Shown here piece by piece: positions 9,991 through 20,790 of a stretch of DNA of 64,000 nt. Both the position numbers and the translations under genes were made by a program. The stretch is from the NCBI GenBank assembly GCA_030374805.1, contig JARGSG010000225.1:992001-1056000 (forward strand), in the 5' to 3' direction. Source of the DNA: Gracilaria gracilis. Lineage: Eukaryota; Rhodophyta; Florideophyceae; Gracilariales; Gracilariaceae. Positions within the stretch are counted from its first letter, which is position 1. Each line of letters opens with the position of its first letter. Below the pieces are notes generated by a model. That model made no database searches. It saw only the letters and a list, made by a program, of their open reading frames with translations, and was not told where the DNA came from.

Positions 9991-11019
9991 ATGAGTGAAC
10001 CAAAGCAATGGATATGGCTTTACCACCGGCAGGTTCCTCAAGACATTCCCGCCAACTTTTGGAAGCGTGACCAAATCTTTGTGCGTAAAGACGTCTTTCA
10101 CGAACGCGCCGGATCTCTTCAACGGTACATTACTTGGGCCGGTATTCACTATGTCGTCGTTGTTGAACCAAACGTTTACTGCAAAAACTGTCTAGAAAAC
10201 ACGCTTCTCGAGAATATATACAAAGCATTTGAGGATGGAAATCGAAGCACATGGAGAGAACGTGTAGAGTTCGTGCTAGATCAATGTCTGACAGGCCTTT
10301 GGTCGTACCTTGAGAAAGATCGTTTACAGCGGCAAGCAAACGGCACGCTCATGCAGCCTATTGGACTACTAGACTACGACCGGACAGAAGTGCACAAACT
10401 GCAACTGAAAACAATTGATGGCACCGTGCATGCGATAGCCAGCGAAACAAATGAAGATGCAGCGTTTCAGCCCATCGAAAACAGATATCCAAATCTTCGC
10501 TGCTTTCCAGTGTCTGATGTTCAAGTGTTGGAAGTGATTACTATGTTCGTTTATCGTGTCAAGATTCAGGAGCACGAGTATTGCGTCAAGGCAGGGCAAG
10601 TAGACCTCTCTCGCTCAGTGGAAAAGCTGCAAAAGGCTTCCAACGTTGCGAATATTGTTCATCTTGAGGGGTTGGTGGTCAATAAAGATGGCAAGATCGT
10701 TGGTTTTGTAACACCCTTTGTTAGAGGAAAGACTCTGCACCGCCTCTCGTCGGCTACTGCGTCGCAGAAGATGATGTGGAAGAAACAGATATCAAATGCA
10801 GTGAAATCTCTGCACAAGACCGACATCGTGTGGGGAGACGCTAAGCCGGACAATATTCTTATTGGTAATGTGAACAGCGAACCTATGCTGATCGATTTCG
10901 AGGGTGGAAGCACAGACAGCTGGGTGGATGAAGATCTAAGGGACACCAAAGAAGGAGATTTGCAGGCACTTGAACGAATTCTTCGTTTCATAGATGAGAA
11001 GAACACCTCTAGCCCATAA
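9991..11019 (+). CDS. Protein-kinase-like protein with WGDxKPDN catalytic loop
   Basis: A 342-residue protein. The C-terminal half carries kinase-fold landmarks: a lobe-linker region (GFVTPFVRGKTL), a catalytic loop IVWGDAKPDNILI at about residue 279, where the usual His-x-Asp is Trp-Gly-Asp followed by Lys and Asn, and a metal-binding segment LIDFEGGSTDSW at about residue 301. The same WGD-x-KPDN plus DFxGG arrangement is typical of a large group of small kinase-like proteins best known from filamentous fungi. The N-terminal 170 residues contain no fold I recognise. The retained Lys, Asp and Asn suggest ATP binding and possibly catalysis. Substrate unknown. The frame is intact, and the start at 9991 gives MSEPKQ with no better alternative downstream. 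Confidence 0.65.
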   Translation: MSEPKQWIWLYHRQVPQDIPANFWKRDQIFVRKDVFHERAGSLQRYITWAGIHYVVVVEPNVYCKNCLENTLLENIYKAFEDGNRSTWRERVEFVLDQCLTGLWSYLEKDRLQRQANGTLMQPIGLLDYDRTEVHKLQLKTIDGTVHAIASETNEDAAFQPIENRYPNLRCFPVSDVQVLEVITMFVYRVKIQEHEYCVKAGQVDLSRSVEKLQKASNVANIVHLEGLVVNKDGKIVGFVTPFVRGKTLHRLSSATASQKMMWKKQISNAVKSLHKTDIVWGDAKPDNILIGNVNSEPMLIDFEGGSTDSWVDEDLRDTKEGDLQALERILRFIDEKNTSSP

Positions 11020-13631
11020 AAATGCTTAGGTGGCTTTGACCTGGGAGTTCGTTAAACTCGTCTAGTGGTCGTCTGCTTAATGATCGGCGTTGCGGACCTG
11101 AGTGCTAAGTCGTCACAAGACCCCCTTCTAGCTGCACGTACGCAGTAGGATAGACGGTTGTCGGAGGAAGATTCTACGGCTGTTTCTCTGACTTTTTCCG
11201 CTTCAAGGAAGAGCTATAACGGAGCCTCTGTATGCGGGGTTTCCAGGGCTTTCCTTGGCGGGTCTGCACTAAAATTGGGAAACGGAGCTGGCTACGGGAT
11301 GGTTCCTTCACGTGATCTCGCCTTTGAGTTGAGGGTTAGGTGCAAAAAACGCTGTCCACGGTTTCTTATATAGCAAGCGTGGTACATGGGAAGCGCCTTT
11401 TTGTGGTGCGCCCTTTGTCTGACGACCTGTAGAGATGAATGGGAAGTGCAGTGGAGAAGGCGATAATCGTCGGAAACAAAACGCTCCCGCGGTTGAAAAC
11501 AGTTAGGGGACCAAACACTTTCTTCAAACTAGTATACTGACCCAGTGAGTATAGCATGACTACTCGTAGTTGGTGGCCATGGTGTAGAGAGAAGTTTTAT
11601 AGGGGTAGGGCCCCCCAGCAAACCCCCGCGTGGCGAGGAATTGACGCCGCGCGTTCGTGAAAAGAGACGAAGAGGGTGGCTTTTGCTACCGCCTCGTCGT
11701 TCGTCCCTGATTTTTAGGGAAACCTTAAAGCTTCATTATTCATAACTGCACTGTCGCTCTTTCAAATTTATAACTTATGGAAATCATGTCATCGATGCTC
11801 GTCTTAGCCTTATCTGGGCATCTATGTAGGTTTGACAAGGCCGGAGTTGTGCAGAAGAAAACCTGATGCAAGTTGTCTAAGCAATAGACCCTGGATCACC
11901 ACCTTCTGCACATCAAATCACACCCCGATAAAGGACAATGGTATATTGGGTCTGCCTTCTGTACCCACAAGACAAACAGTAGGCGTGACATATTACAGTA
12001 AGGTACCGGTGCATACCATACGGCTCGTATGTGCTTTCAAAATGTCTGCAACTTACCGTAAACCCTGACAGCTTCAGTAGCCTAAGGAGATCAACAGCAG
12101 TACTTCAATACTAGTCTACTTTCCAATTTACATCTCAAGGTAGCACAAAACACTTCATTTGTGGATCTCAGTTACTTTCTTAAGCAGCCTGTACAAGGGA
12201 TCAAATGAGGGTACAGACACAGAAACCAATCATTGGTTTCTCGTCCATAAACCACCCTGTACCCCCAAAAGAACCCCAGCTACCATTCCAACTGCTTTCT
12301 TACTCATCGTTCTTCAACTGCAAGCCATACATGCTCCTCCATGTTCATAAACTGCATGCCACACTTTTCGAGCTGCGGTTCTAACTACTCTGTAACTCTT
12401 ATATATCCCAAACTGCAAGACCTTCTGTTCCATGTTCTTAAACTGCATGCAACACTATTTGTTTAGTGCAACTATTCTGTCTGTAACCTTGTACCGCTTT
12501 TTTCTTGAAGAGAACAAACCCTATTATCTTTGTAAACAATTCTGTTTATTCAACGATGCTGCCCTTTGGCAAGTAGAAACTTTACTTTCTTATCAATATA
12601 TCCCATAAACCTTTATAGTTTAAGTTCTGACAATTAGGAACCAAATTTTGGTTCAGCTTCTCATATTGCCATCAACTTGTTGTCCCACTGTCATATTCTA
12701 CAAAAACGTTTCATATTCATTAAGACTAGTAGTACAGATATCTACGTTCATTCTTTTGACGTTCCGTAAACTCCAATCTCTGTTTCCATAAGATACTCAA
12801 ATTCATGGTCATTGTTGATTTGCGACTTTCCCGAAAAACGCCAGAAGTGTTTCGAAAAAACAGTTGTTCTTTCAGTATCATGATCGTCTTTAATGGGTAC
12901 ACAAAACAGTTCTTAGGTGTTTTTTTTCTATTCTTTGTACATCTTTACTGGTACTTTTTTAATCTGCTACTTGGAAACATTTCCTGCGGACTATGTTGAC
13001 GTCTTGCAAAACTTTGGAGTGCAGTCAGGAATTCTAACTCTGATGGCTTGCATCAATGTCTGCTACTCCAGCATAAACGGACATGTTAATTTTCTAGTGG
13101 TGGCAGTCCACCGTCGTCAGGTACCCGACATCACTGCGGAAAAGTCGTGCCGATCTCTCTCTGTGCCTCCAGTGCCGCCAAAATTGGGTTCCTATAATTT
13201 ATGAGAGTGGGCTCACAGTGGCGAGCCCCATATTGATCGAAGTATCTAACGACTTTGAGAGGCCTCGCTACCACTGGCATCCATGCTGCGTGTTCCTGCG
13301 TTCGTTTTTGGGCGTCTAAAAGCTCGCTACTGTCATCATCAGGAAGCTCTGTCGTCTCGCTCGGCTGATCTTCTTGTTGGTTTCTAAGTGCACTTGTTGT
13401 TCGTCCTCGCCATTTGGGATATTTTGACGCTTTCTTTTGTTTTGTAAGGCCATCTTGCAGATCTCTTCGTATAATCTCAGATCGTACCAGAGAGAGTGCT
13501 GCCTTACTTTCTCTGCTGTTTCCCGGCCTTTTAATCTACTATCGCTCTTGTTCTTATGCTGTGCTTGCTTGTTCTTATGCTCTGCTTGCTTTTGAACGCA
13601 TTCTTGCTTCGCGTTGTGTTGTGTTCATCTC
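11020..13631. other. Intergenic, presumably including the left flank of the Crypton-like element
   Basis: No convincing gene. A 26-base direct repeat ('ccatgttcataaactgcatg' and a variant) occurs near 12339 and 12430. The AT content is higher than in neighbouring genes. The left end of the Crypton-like element must lie somewhere here, but no terminal repeats are expected for that class and I could not place it. Confidence 0.5.
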
Positions 13632-14518
13632 ATGGAAAGGAAAGGTCCTTCTAAACCAATTCAAGGGGGAGGGACGGGAGTGGGATTTCGTCTTCCTCCT
13701 CAAGTTCTGCACGAAGAAGGGGAAAAGGTGGAATTCATACTCCAAGACGTCTACAGCTCGGTGGAACATCGCAGAATGCAACTCAACAGGGAAGCAGTAT
13801 ACGCGTCCGTTTCGAACGTTCCTGGAGTTTGCGATTCAAGAAGACATTTGCAAGTTATAAGCAAAGCTTTAACGTGGCGATTCTTTCTCCTTCGTCAGAG
13901 ACGGGCGAAGTATCTAGAAAAGTGCGACAAGAGAAACACCGAGGGAATGGTTCCCGAAAGATCTAATAACATTACCGGGAGAGATACAGAGGGAACCCAA
14001 CCTCTCTCTGGGACACGCTCTCCGCGATCTGGATTAGGTTCTGCGCACATATGCAGCTGCTCGACGGAAGACCCATCTTGTTTTAAATGCTTTAGTCAAC
14101 AGATTCGCAAGAACACTTCCAAAGTCAAGCTATCTTCGTCTAAGCCGCTTTTCAAGCAGGTTATACCTGGGTTGCCAAAAACTATCGAGAAGTGCGTTCA
14201 GCTTTGGCGATTTGGTGATGAGTCCAAAGTACTGCCTATACACTTGTTTGACAAAGCGAGTTCTAGAAAAAAATTATTGAAGGCTACACAGACTCTTGGT
14301 GGAAGTTATCTGGGCAAAAGTCTGCCTTCTATAAGTTTAAAAAGCTGATATCTTTCGTGCTTCAAGAAGAAGAGTGTACTATTTCTGAAAATGAGGATGA
14401 TTTTGACTGGGATTCTGCAATTCAAAAATTTCATGGGAGACACGACGTCGGCGGGGCTCCAAGTCCATTGAGTAGGGTTCTGTCATCCCGATCTTCTTCG
14501 TCGGAATCGTGTTGTTGA
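13632..14518 (+). pseudogene. GCR1_C-like partner of the Crypton recombinase, one frameshift
   Basis: Starts MERKG and shares with its relative at 27394 the block IQGGGTGVGF within the first 20 residues. The C-terminal part (TIEKCVQLWRFGDESKVLPI, then after the shift WWKLSGQKSAFYKFKKL) has the LW...W...Y.F/K pattern of the GCR1_C DNA-binding domain that fungal Cryptons carry fused to their recombinase. The annotated frame would end at 14348. Alignment to the relative shows the frame moves by one at the A-rich stretch near 14270-14283 and continues to a stop at 14516-14518. The shift is either a recent lesion or a sequencing error. The middle third is poorly conserved. Likely role: recognition of target or element ends, by analogy. 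Confidence 0.6.
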
Positions 14519-14578
14519 CTGACGCCATTTGCTTTTGTTTCTTTATCGGTAGGGATAAGAACAGCGGTTAATTGAGCG

Positions 14579-15859
14579 ATGGAAGATGGAGTTCATTCTT
14601 CTTCGACGCGAAGCAGGCTCGCGAGCTGTCGAGATGGATTTGAAGTTAACGACCGGCAAGCGGGCCCTTATCAGGGATTGAGATCAGTGAATGATATCGT
14701 CAAACCGTCGTATAGCAGGTCATCGCGTGACAACATGAAACGATCTGAGCGCTTGCTGCTGGAATATGCTAAAAGACATGGTACCCAAGATCCTTTTTCT
14801 GTAACACCTCATTCAAGCAAACTGGTATTAAATCTACTTGTTGAAAAATGCAGATATGACACAAAGAATGCTATGAAACTTGACACTATAGGAGGCTACG
14901 CGCAAGGACTACGTTTAGTATACTCTGAACACGGTCATACGGAAGCGTGGTACTGCGACAAAGAGAGTGGAAAGGCATTTGGTAATCCTCTTATAAACAA
15001 CCCAGATTATGAGAAGTTTCGAAAGGCTTACCGAGTGAACCTGGCACGATATGGCGACGTTAAAACTCGATCGAGACCACTTACGGCTGAAATAGTTTGT
15101 GACCATGCGGAGCAGTTTTGGTTTGGTACGAAGGAGTGGAAACTTCTCGACGTAATTTTTCATTCCGTTTCTGTTTTAGGACTTTTTCTCGGACTTCGTT
15201 TCGACGAAATTTCGAAGCTAAGGATGGAAAATGTATCGGTTGGAAGACAATCAGCTTCGTTAACGCTGAAAACGGCTATTAAGAACTCGACTGTAGAGCG
15301 AGTATATGAAGTTGGAGACTGGCATGGAAACAGCGCCTTAATGTTTTCTGTCTACATGGACCCTTTTGTGGCTTTGCATTCCTGGCTTATTGTAAGGGGA
15401 AATGATGCCGGTTTTCTGTTTCCCAGCGTATTAGACACCATGGGTGGATGTCGACTAGAATTCATGAAACCGTTGAGCTGCAATAAGTTTGTAGCGTTTA
15501 TGAGAAAACGATTGATGGACTTGGGAATTGGCTCAGATGATGTGAACACATTTACTGGTCACTCAATAAAACGAGGATGTGTTCAGCTGCATCGGAGCCT
15601 TGGATATGTAGATGAGTTTATAATGAGAAAGCTCGGTATGGTGGGTTCTAATGCGTACGCAAACTACTGTGCGGCACACAATAACGATGCCCCACAGGAA
15701 TTACCTCGATTTAACAGCTGGCAGATGATGGTGCGCCATGCTGAAGCAATAGCCGGTGAAGCTTCCTGGATCAATGATTCTGAAGCGTTTGAAGAGTTCG
15801 AAAAAGAGGTGTTTGGAGATGTGGACACGCAATATGAAGAGCAAGGTTTGAAACATTGA
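14579..15859 (+). CDS. Crypton-like tyrosine recombinase, copy 1
   Basis: A 426-residue intact frame. Catalytic landmarks of tyrosine recombinases are in order: Arg in LFLGLRFDEISKL at about residue 205, the box TGHSIKRGCVQL at about 326 (His...Arg), and a Tyr in NAYANYCAA at about 359-361 as the candidate nucleophile. The N-terminal half (LVLNLLVEKCRY, GGYAQGLRLVYSEHG) fits the core-binding helical domain. The family cuts and rejoins DNA through a phosphotyrosine link without a DDE nuclease, giving insertion via a circular intermediate. Its nearest relative here is the gene at 25828-27165, sharing NPLINNPD, LGLR-DE-SKL and GHS-KRGCVQL. The gene lies 60 bases after its GCR1_C-like partner. 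Whether it is active cannot be told, but no break is visible. Confidence 0.8.
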   Translation: MEDGVHSSSTRSRLASCRDGFEVNDRQAGPYQGLRSVNDIVKPSYSRSSRDNMKRSERLLLEYAKRHGTQDPFSVTPHSSKLVLNLLVEKCRYDTKNAMKLDTIGGYAQGLRLVYSEHGHTEAWYCDKESGKAFGNPLINNPDYEKFRKAYRVNLARYGDVKTRSRPLTAEIVCDHAEQFWFGTKEWKLLDVIFHSVSVLGLFLGLRFDEISKLRMENVSVGRQSASLTLKTAIKNSTVERVYEVGDWHGNSALMFSVYMDPFVALHSWLIVRGNDAGFLFPSVLDTMGGCRLEFMKPLSCNKFVAFMRKRLMDLGIGSDDVNTFTGHSIKRGCVQLHRSLGYVDEFIMRKLGMVGSNAYANYCAAHNNDAPQELPRFNSWQMMVRHAEAIAGEASWINDSEAFEEFEKEVFGDVDTQYEEQGLKH

Positions 15860-16284
15860 CTAGTGAGATCAAAAAAAACTTTTGAAGTAAAGCATTGACC
15901 AGCAACTCTTATGCTTTCTTGAAAAAAGTTTCTGTCTTTGACTGATAAAATCCAACAATGATTTCGGTGGGTAAGACCTAAGGAAAATTTTTTAAGTATC
16001 TCTGCTTTGTATAGTTGATTCGATTCTCTACACTTTGTGTAGTTGATTCATAAGTATCCTTGCTTTGTATAGTTGATTCGATTCTCTACGATTATTACAA
16101 AACCCTTGTCAACTTCTTTCACATTCTTCTCCTTCAAAGTACTGACATGTTTCTCTAACTACAAGGAAGCACTTACGAAATATTTGTGCTGAAGTTTACC
16201 AACCAGGACATAAAAACAACACTAGTAATAACACCATAGTAGTCGCAGAGCTCTAAAGAGTGTTCAATATTGTAAATAGGTTCC
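15860..16284. other. Spacer with a short duplication
   Basis: No gene. The stretch 'ctttgtatagttgattcgat' followed by 'tctctac' occurs twice (about 16008 and 16064). The right end of Crypton copy 1 should lie here. Confidence 0.5.
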
Positions 16285-17095
16285 TCAGTAAATCTTCATC
16301 AATGAAAGTTTATCAATGAAGGTGCATCAATGAAAGTTCATTGATGAAGGTTCATCAAAGCAGGTTCAGCAGTGTGTGTTTACCTCGGAATGTTCATGAG
16401 TGAAGGTCTATCAGTGAATTTTCAACCCTCAATTTTTATTAGTGAACCTTGATCAGTGAATGTTCAAGAGGGAATGTTCATCAGTGAATGTTCATTAGTG
16501 AATGTTCACCAGTGAATATTCATCAGTGAATTTTATAAGTGAATGTTCATTAGTGAACAGCTATCAGTGAATGTTCATTGATGCCAATAAATATATATAA
16601 CTGAACCTTCATCAGTGAATGTTCATTAGTGAATGTTCATCAGTGAATGTTTATTAGTGAACATTTATCAGTGCATGTTCATTGATTTCCATAAATATAT
16701 ATGACTGGACCTTCATCAGTGAATTTTTATTAATTAATGTTCACCAGTTTATGATCATTAGTAAATGTACATCAGTAAATGTTCTTCAGCGAACAAACAT
16801 CAGTGAAATGTTTAATACTGTTTTACATGAGAGAATTTTCATCACTGAAGGTTTACGAGTAAATGTGCACCAGTAAATGTTTATTAGTGAATATTCATCA
16901 GTTAATGTTCACCAGTGAATGTTCATTGGTGAATGTTCATCAGTGAATGTTCACCAGTGAATTTGTATTACTGAAGGTTCATCAGTGAATGTTCATTAGT
17001 GAAGGTTCATCACTGAATGGCCTTCAGTGAATGTTCATCAGGGAATGTTCATCAGTGAATATTTATTTGGGAATATTCATTACTAAATGTTTTCA
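16285..17095. repeat. 14-bp minisatellite, unit GTTCATCAGTGAAT
   Basis: About 800 bases made of degenerate 14-base units such as GTTCATTAGTGAAT and GTTCACCAGTGAAT, around 57 in all. Each unit is nearly palindromic (TTCA....TGAA). A higher-order step of about 104 bases is marked by two copies of an 'ataaatatata' interruption (about 16588 and 16692). Any open frames through it are by-products of the repeat. Confidence 0.85.
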
Positions 17096-18014
17096 AAATA
17101 TGTACACTTCATTTCTTTCGGCGCCGCGGTGGTATACGTGTGGCGCAACACGCCTCCCTGTTGTGTGCGCGTGCTTCCCAGCGCGGACGAGCAAGGCGCC
17201 GCGCAGTTTCGCAAGGATAGCGTCACCATCTCGCTCAACCTCACGCCGTCGGATGAGCGGCTTTCGGCGCTGCGTGCCGACGCGCACTACTATCAGATTG
17301 GGGGGGACGCGTTTGTGACAGGGTGGTTTGTGGGCAAGGCTGACCTCATCATGCGCGCGCGCGTGTCGCCGCGCCGGTTTGCATCGTTCACGGCGCCGTT
17401 TCTGGATACGGGGGCCTTCGTATCTGTAGTTGCAAAAGCTCTTCCAAATCGCAGATATCTTTATTATCTTGAAGATGATGATGAGCACGGCGCAAGTGCA
17501 CGGCGCATGCCAAGCACCCTCGACGTGAGACGTGGCCAGGTGTTACACGTATGCACACCCACCGCCAAATGTTTGTGGTTTGGGCGAGATTTTGTTGGCC
17601 GTTTGTGGTGCGCGTCGCGAGCTGCACAATCGCGATTTGGCGCCGCAGGTGGAGCGCGCGCGGCGCGATGGTCCTTTCATTGCGTGCCCTCGCGGCTGCA
17701 AGTCCGTGCGCGTTCCACTGTTTCACCGCGCCGTCCTCCCCGTAGCCGCCGCGCCCGTCGAAGCCACCGCTCTGCCAACCGCGTCTCCACAGCGCTTGCG
17801 TTCGTCGTCGCGCCGCCGCGCGTCGCCACCGCCGCCGCCGCCGCCGCGCCGAGCCGCGTCGTATGCACGGCCACGTCGTCCTCGCCGCCGTCCGACGGCG
17901 CCTCGCCCGACGCGCCACCAGTCAAGCGCGCGCGGCCGCGCGCCAGCTCGTCGGCCGTGGCGTCGGTGTTTCGCGCGCCGGGGTGTCGTGCCGACGCCGC
18001 GTTCGTGGAGCGTG
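17096..18014 (+). other. GC-rich coding-like fragment(s), unidentified
   Basis: Composition changes abruptly at the end of the minisatellite to very GC-rich DNA with coding-like stretches in more than one frame. One reads WRNTPPCCVRVLP and SVTISLNLTPSDERLSALRA; a second, around 17590-17740, reads GARRELHNRDLAPQVERARR and FIACPRGCKSVRVPLF. Neither has a recognisable domain. They do not share one frame, as in gene fragments joined end to end. The segment just before 18015 is Ala, Pro and Arg-rich and may be the poorly conserved leader of the PPR gene. Confidence 0.45.
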
Positions 18015-19669
18015 AGATTCGCACCGTGTCGTACGCCGCGCTGATGAGGGCCGTGGATGCGTGCGTACAGAGCCGACGCTATGCCGTGAGCGTGCGCTTG
18101 ATAGAGGCCGCTTTGACGCAGCCGCGCTTGGTGGATAGCTTTACGGCGCGTATGTACCAGGCCCATGGCGGAGCGCGCGTTCGAGCTGCTTTGCGACGCG
18201 GTTGAAGGCGGAAATGCGGCAAAGTTGATTGGACCTCGTGCTTCTAACTTTGTGTTTGTTGCGTTGAGTAGCGTGGGCTTGATTGATGAGGCGAGGCAGG
18301 TGGCAAAGATGTGTTACCGCGTTGGATACTATCTGAACCGTTATTCGTATAACGCGTTGCTTAACGCCTGTGCCAAGAAGCATAGGTTCGACGCGGCCTT
18401 TCAGACGCTCAAGGAGATGGCGGACCATCATGTGTCGCCGGACATGGTGTCGTTTAACGTGCTCATTTCATGCTGCGTGCGCTCGGGTTCGGTGGATATT
18501 GCGCTCAACATCCTGTCTAGAATGAAGGATTGGAACATTCAACCCAACATTTATTCGTACAACTCCGTTATCGATGGCTTGAGGAAGAGTAATATGTTGG
18601 ACCAGGCGTTCGAGTTGGTGGCGCAAATGGAGAGGGAATCGCAACCTGGCAGCGCCGCCATCGTGGAGAATGGGCTGGGAGTTGCACGTGACTTGGTGAC
18701 GTATAACACGCTGCTGTCGGCGCTGGCTGGTCTGGACCGGCCGCAGTTTGACCGCGCGGTGCGCGTGAAGAGTCATATGGAACGGAGGGGCTTACGATGC
18801 AATGAGGTTTCCTACAACGCGATAATGGCGACGGCGGCCAAGCCGGACCGGGTGAAAGACGCGTTTAGTATATACGACGACTTGCCGAGTGGAGTAGATT
18901 TTGATACGAATATAGCATAACGACGTTACAGAGTCTGTAACTTTGTTACGTTTCTTCCACTTATCTCTTCATCTGCTCGATTATTCGCGGCGGCGCGTCA
19001 GACGCGCGCCACCGCCGTGCAGAAGAAGATCTACCAGGACATCACGCGCCACCGCTACGGCGACGAGGCGCACCTGGCGCCGGCGCTGTCCAGCCTGGGA
19101 CTGGTGCCGCGCGGAGAGCCGTGCCCCGTGCTGCGCGGCGCGGAGGAGCTGGTGACGGACAACGGTGAGTACTGCATCCAGCTCATCTTCTACTCGGTGG
19201 CCACTCCGTACGCCGACTGGACGCAGCGCATCGAGCGCTTTGAGTGCTTCTTCGGGCCCAACGTGCACGCCGCCGGGAGCAAGGAGGACGCGCAGCAGCG
19301 GCTGGTGGCGCTGTCGCTGCACCGCAGCCGCGAGCCGTAGATATAATAGCCACCTCATGCATGCCCATGACTGGCGCGTGTAGATACGAATAGCTGCGGC
19401 CGTTCAGTTGAGTTCTGAGTTGGCAGCGCGCTGGACCGCGCGCCGCGCGCTTGAGCGCAACGCGTGTAACTGCACCCTCAAACACGCCGACGCACAGCTG
19501 CCACGCACGCCCGCGTGGCACTCGCTGCCCACGCCGCGGCATAAAGTTTGACAGACGCGCGCGCGCATGCAGCGCACAGTCGTGCGCCTCGCTGCACGCG
19601 CCACTCTGCCGTTCACGTCGTCCACAGCAGCGCCTCGCTCACCCGCTCGCTCTCGTTACCATCTGCGTC

Positions 19670-19770
19670 CCCCCTTCCTCCCTCTCCTGCGCCCTCTCCT
19701 CCCCCCCTCCTCCCCCCCTCCTCCCCCCTCCTCCTCTCTCCTCCTCCCTCCTCCCTCCTCCGCGCTCTCC
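19670..19770. repeat. C/T-rich low-complexity tract
   Basis: About 100 bases of almost pure C and T on the plus strand (runs such as ccccctcctcc). It precedes the WW-domain frame and may be a promoter-type polypyrimidine tract of the donor locus. Confidence 0.75.
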
Positions 19771-19829
19771 CGCTCGCGCTCTTCGTCGCCATCCCCGCCC
19801 CCCGCTGCGCAGCCTTGTCCACCCGCCCG

Positions 19830-20138
19830 ATGCAGCCGCCGCCGCCGCCGCCGCCGCCCGTCTTCGACGAGCCGCTGGCCACTGGCTGGAACGTCTACCT
19901 CGACAACAGTGGCCGTCGTTACTACCACAACCCCACCACCAACACCACCACGTGCACCCATCCGTTCGCGCAGTCCCCGCCACCGCCGCCGCCACCGCCG
20001 CCACCACCGCCCGGCGTTGCGCCGCCGACCAGCTCGCCGCCCTTCGGCGCGCCGCCCGCAACCTCCCCCTACCCCGCAGGCCATCACGCCCACCTACGCC
20101 CCGCCGCCCGGCTCGCCGCCCTTCGTGGCCCCAAATAG
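19830..20138 (+). CDS. WW-domain proline-rich protein, fragment
   Basis: Starts MQPPPPPPPPVFDEP and runs into a WW domain: first Trp in ATGWNVYLDNSGRRYYHNP, the aromatic pair YY, then TTTCTHPF, where the second Trp of the family is replaced by Cys, as in some single-Trp WW domains. WW domains bind proline motifs. A poly-Pro linker follows. The frame ends at 20138 in an Arg/Ala-rich tail, whereas a second frame gives a more natural proline-rich tail (ITPTYAPPPGSPPFVAPNS, stop 20140-20142). The end is therefore probably frame-shifted. It lies entirely inside the PPR insert and is likely a truncated copy of a gene located elsewhere. Confidence 0.5.
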   Translation: MQPPPPPPPPVFDEPLATGWNVYLDNSGRRYYHNPTTNTTTCTHPFAQSPPPPPPPPPPPPGVAPPTSSPPFGAPPATSPYPAGHHAHLRPAARLAALRGPK

Positions 20139-20790
20139 CTGACGGCGTGTCATGGCGGGGTGAGTGGGGATAGCGACCGGGCGTTGAGAGTGTTGGACAC
20201 GATGAGAATGACGGACAATTGCGAACCGGATGTGATCACGTACTCGACGGTGATTGACGTGCTGGGACGCAATGAACGCTTCGACGATATGATGCAGGGG
20301 TTTGAGGAGATGAGGGAGGCGGGGATTGAACCGAACCTGGTGACTTATACCAGCATGATTGCAGGGCTGACGCGAGCAAGTGAGATAGAGGAAGCGTTGC
20401 AAATCATGGACGACATGGAACGAAACGGGGTGCAGCCGAATGTATATACGTTCTCCAGCTTGATCAACAGGGCGTCCAAAAGGGGCGACTTTGAGAGTGC
20501 GATGGAGATCCTACATCTGATGAGGGAGAAGGTGATCTGGCCGAGCGGCATCACGTACATGATGCTGCTACAACTGGCGCTGAAGATGTGCAAGAGGGCA
20601 ATGATGCAACTGGTGTTCGACGAAATGAGGGCGGACGGACGCGTGAAAAAGGAGCGGCTGGTGCGACTGGAGCAGTACGTGTCGCGAATTAACAATGGCT
20701 CTGTGGCGAGGAACCGTGCGACGGCGCGGCGCGTGGGGGAGCTGGTGGAGGAGTGCGTGGGCAAGGAGCCGCAGAAGAGCGCTGACGGGG

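Larger units (their letters stand above)
13632..15859 (+). mobile_element. Crypton-like tyrosine-recombinase element, copy 1 (co-oriented genes)
   Basis: Two genes on the plus strand separated by 60 bases: a GCR1_C-like protein, then a tyrosine recombinase. There is no reverse transcriptase, capsid or terminal inverted repeat nearby, which separates it from DIRS and Polinton-type elements. A second, diverged pair lies at 25828-28197. Outer boundaries are not defined; the coordinates cover only the genes. Confidence 0.7.
18918..20138 (+). other. 1.2-kb foreign insert inside the PPR gene
   Basis: The segment carries the tail of one coding sequence (about 18921-19340; motifs YQDITRHRYGD, CIQLIFYSVATPYADW, FECFFGPNVH; ending in a stop), then about 490 bases of pyrimidine-rich non-coding DNA (a C/T tract at 19670-19770), then the beginning of a WW-domain gene. 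That is the layout of a piece of ordinary genomic DNA spanning the 3' end of one gene and the 5' end of the next. The five bases ATAGC are present at both junctions (18912 and 20135), which could be a target duplication or microhomology. No transposase or terminal repeats are seen. Confidence 0.6.
18015..20790 (+). pseudogene. PPR protein gene, interrupted by a 1.2-kb insert and one frameshift
   Basis: Pentatricopeptide repeats (35-residue helix pairs that bind organelle RNA) are clear in two separated parts. The 5' part (about 18030-18917) has motifs such as NRYSYNALLNACAK, PDMVSFNVLISCCVRSG, NIYSYNSVIDGLRKS and EVSYNAIMATAAK. The 3' part (20139-20790) has PDVITYSTVIDVLGRN, NLVTYTSMIAGLTRAS and NVYTFSSLINRASKRG. 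The 5' part ends in the middle of a repeat (VDFDTNIA) and the 3' part resumes inside the matching repeat (LTAC), so about four residues and the continuity were lost where 18918-20138 was inserted. Near 18160 the frame also moves by one: the helix ending FTARMYQA continues as MAERAFELL in another frame. Such proteins usually act in plastids or mitochondria. The gene as read is broken. Confidence 0.75.

Noticed and set aside
13632-15859. DIRS-type retroelement
   Set aside because: No reverse transcriptase or RNase H near either recombinase; Crypton-like fits better.
16682-17318. Small proteins from the minisatellite
   Set aside because: Repeat-derived peptides without conserved start or domain.
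17093-18166. Minus-strand Arg/Ala/Gly-rich frames
   Set aside because: High GC removes stops; low-complexity sequence with no domain.
19613-20093. Poly-Gly/Arg/Glu frames on the minus strand
   Set aside because: Shadow of the C/T tract and poly-Pro codons on the plus strand.
18918-20138. Simple intron in the PPR gene
   Set aside because: No GT...AG pair joins the two halves in frame with the missing residues, and the segment carries its own coding fragments; not fully excluded.
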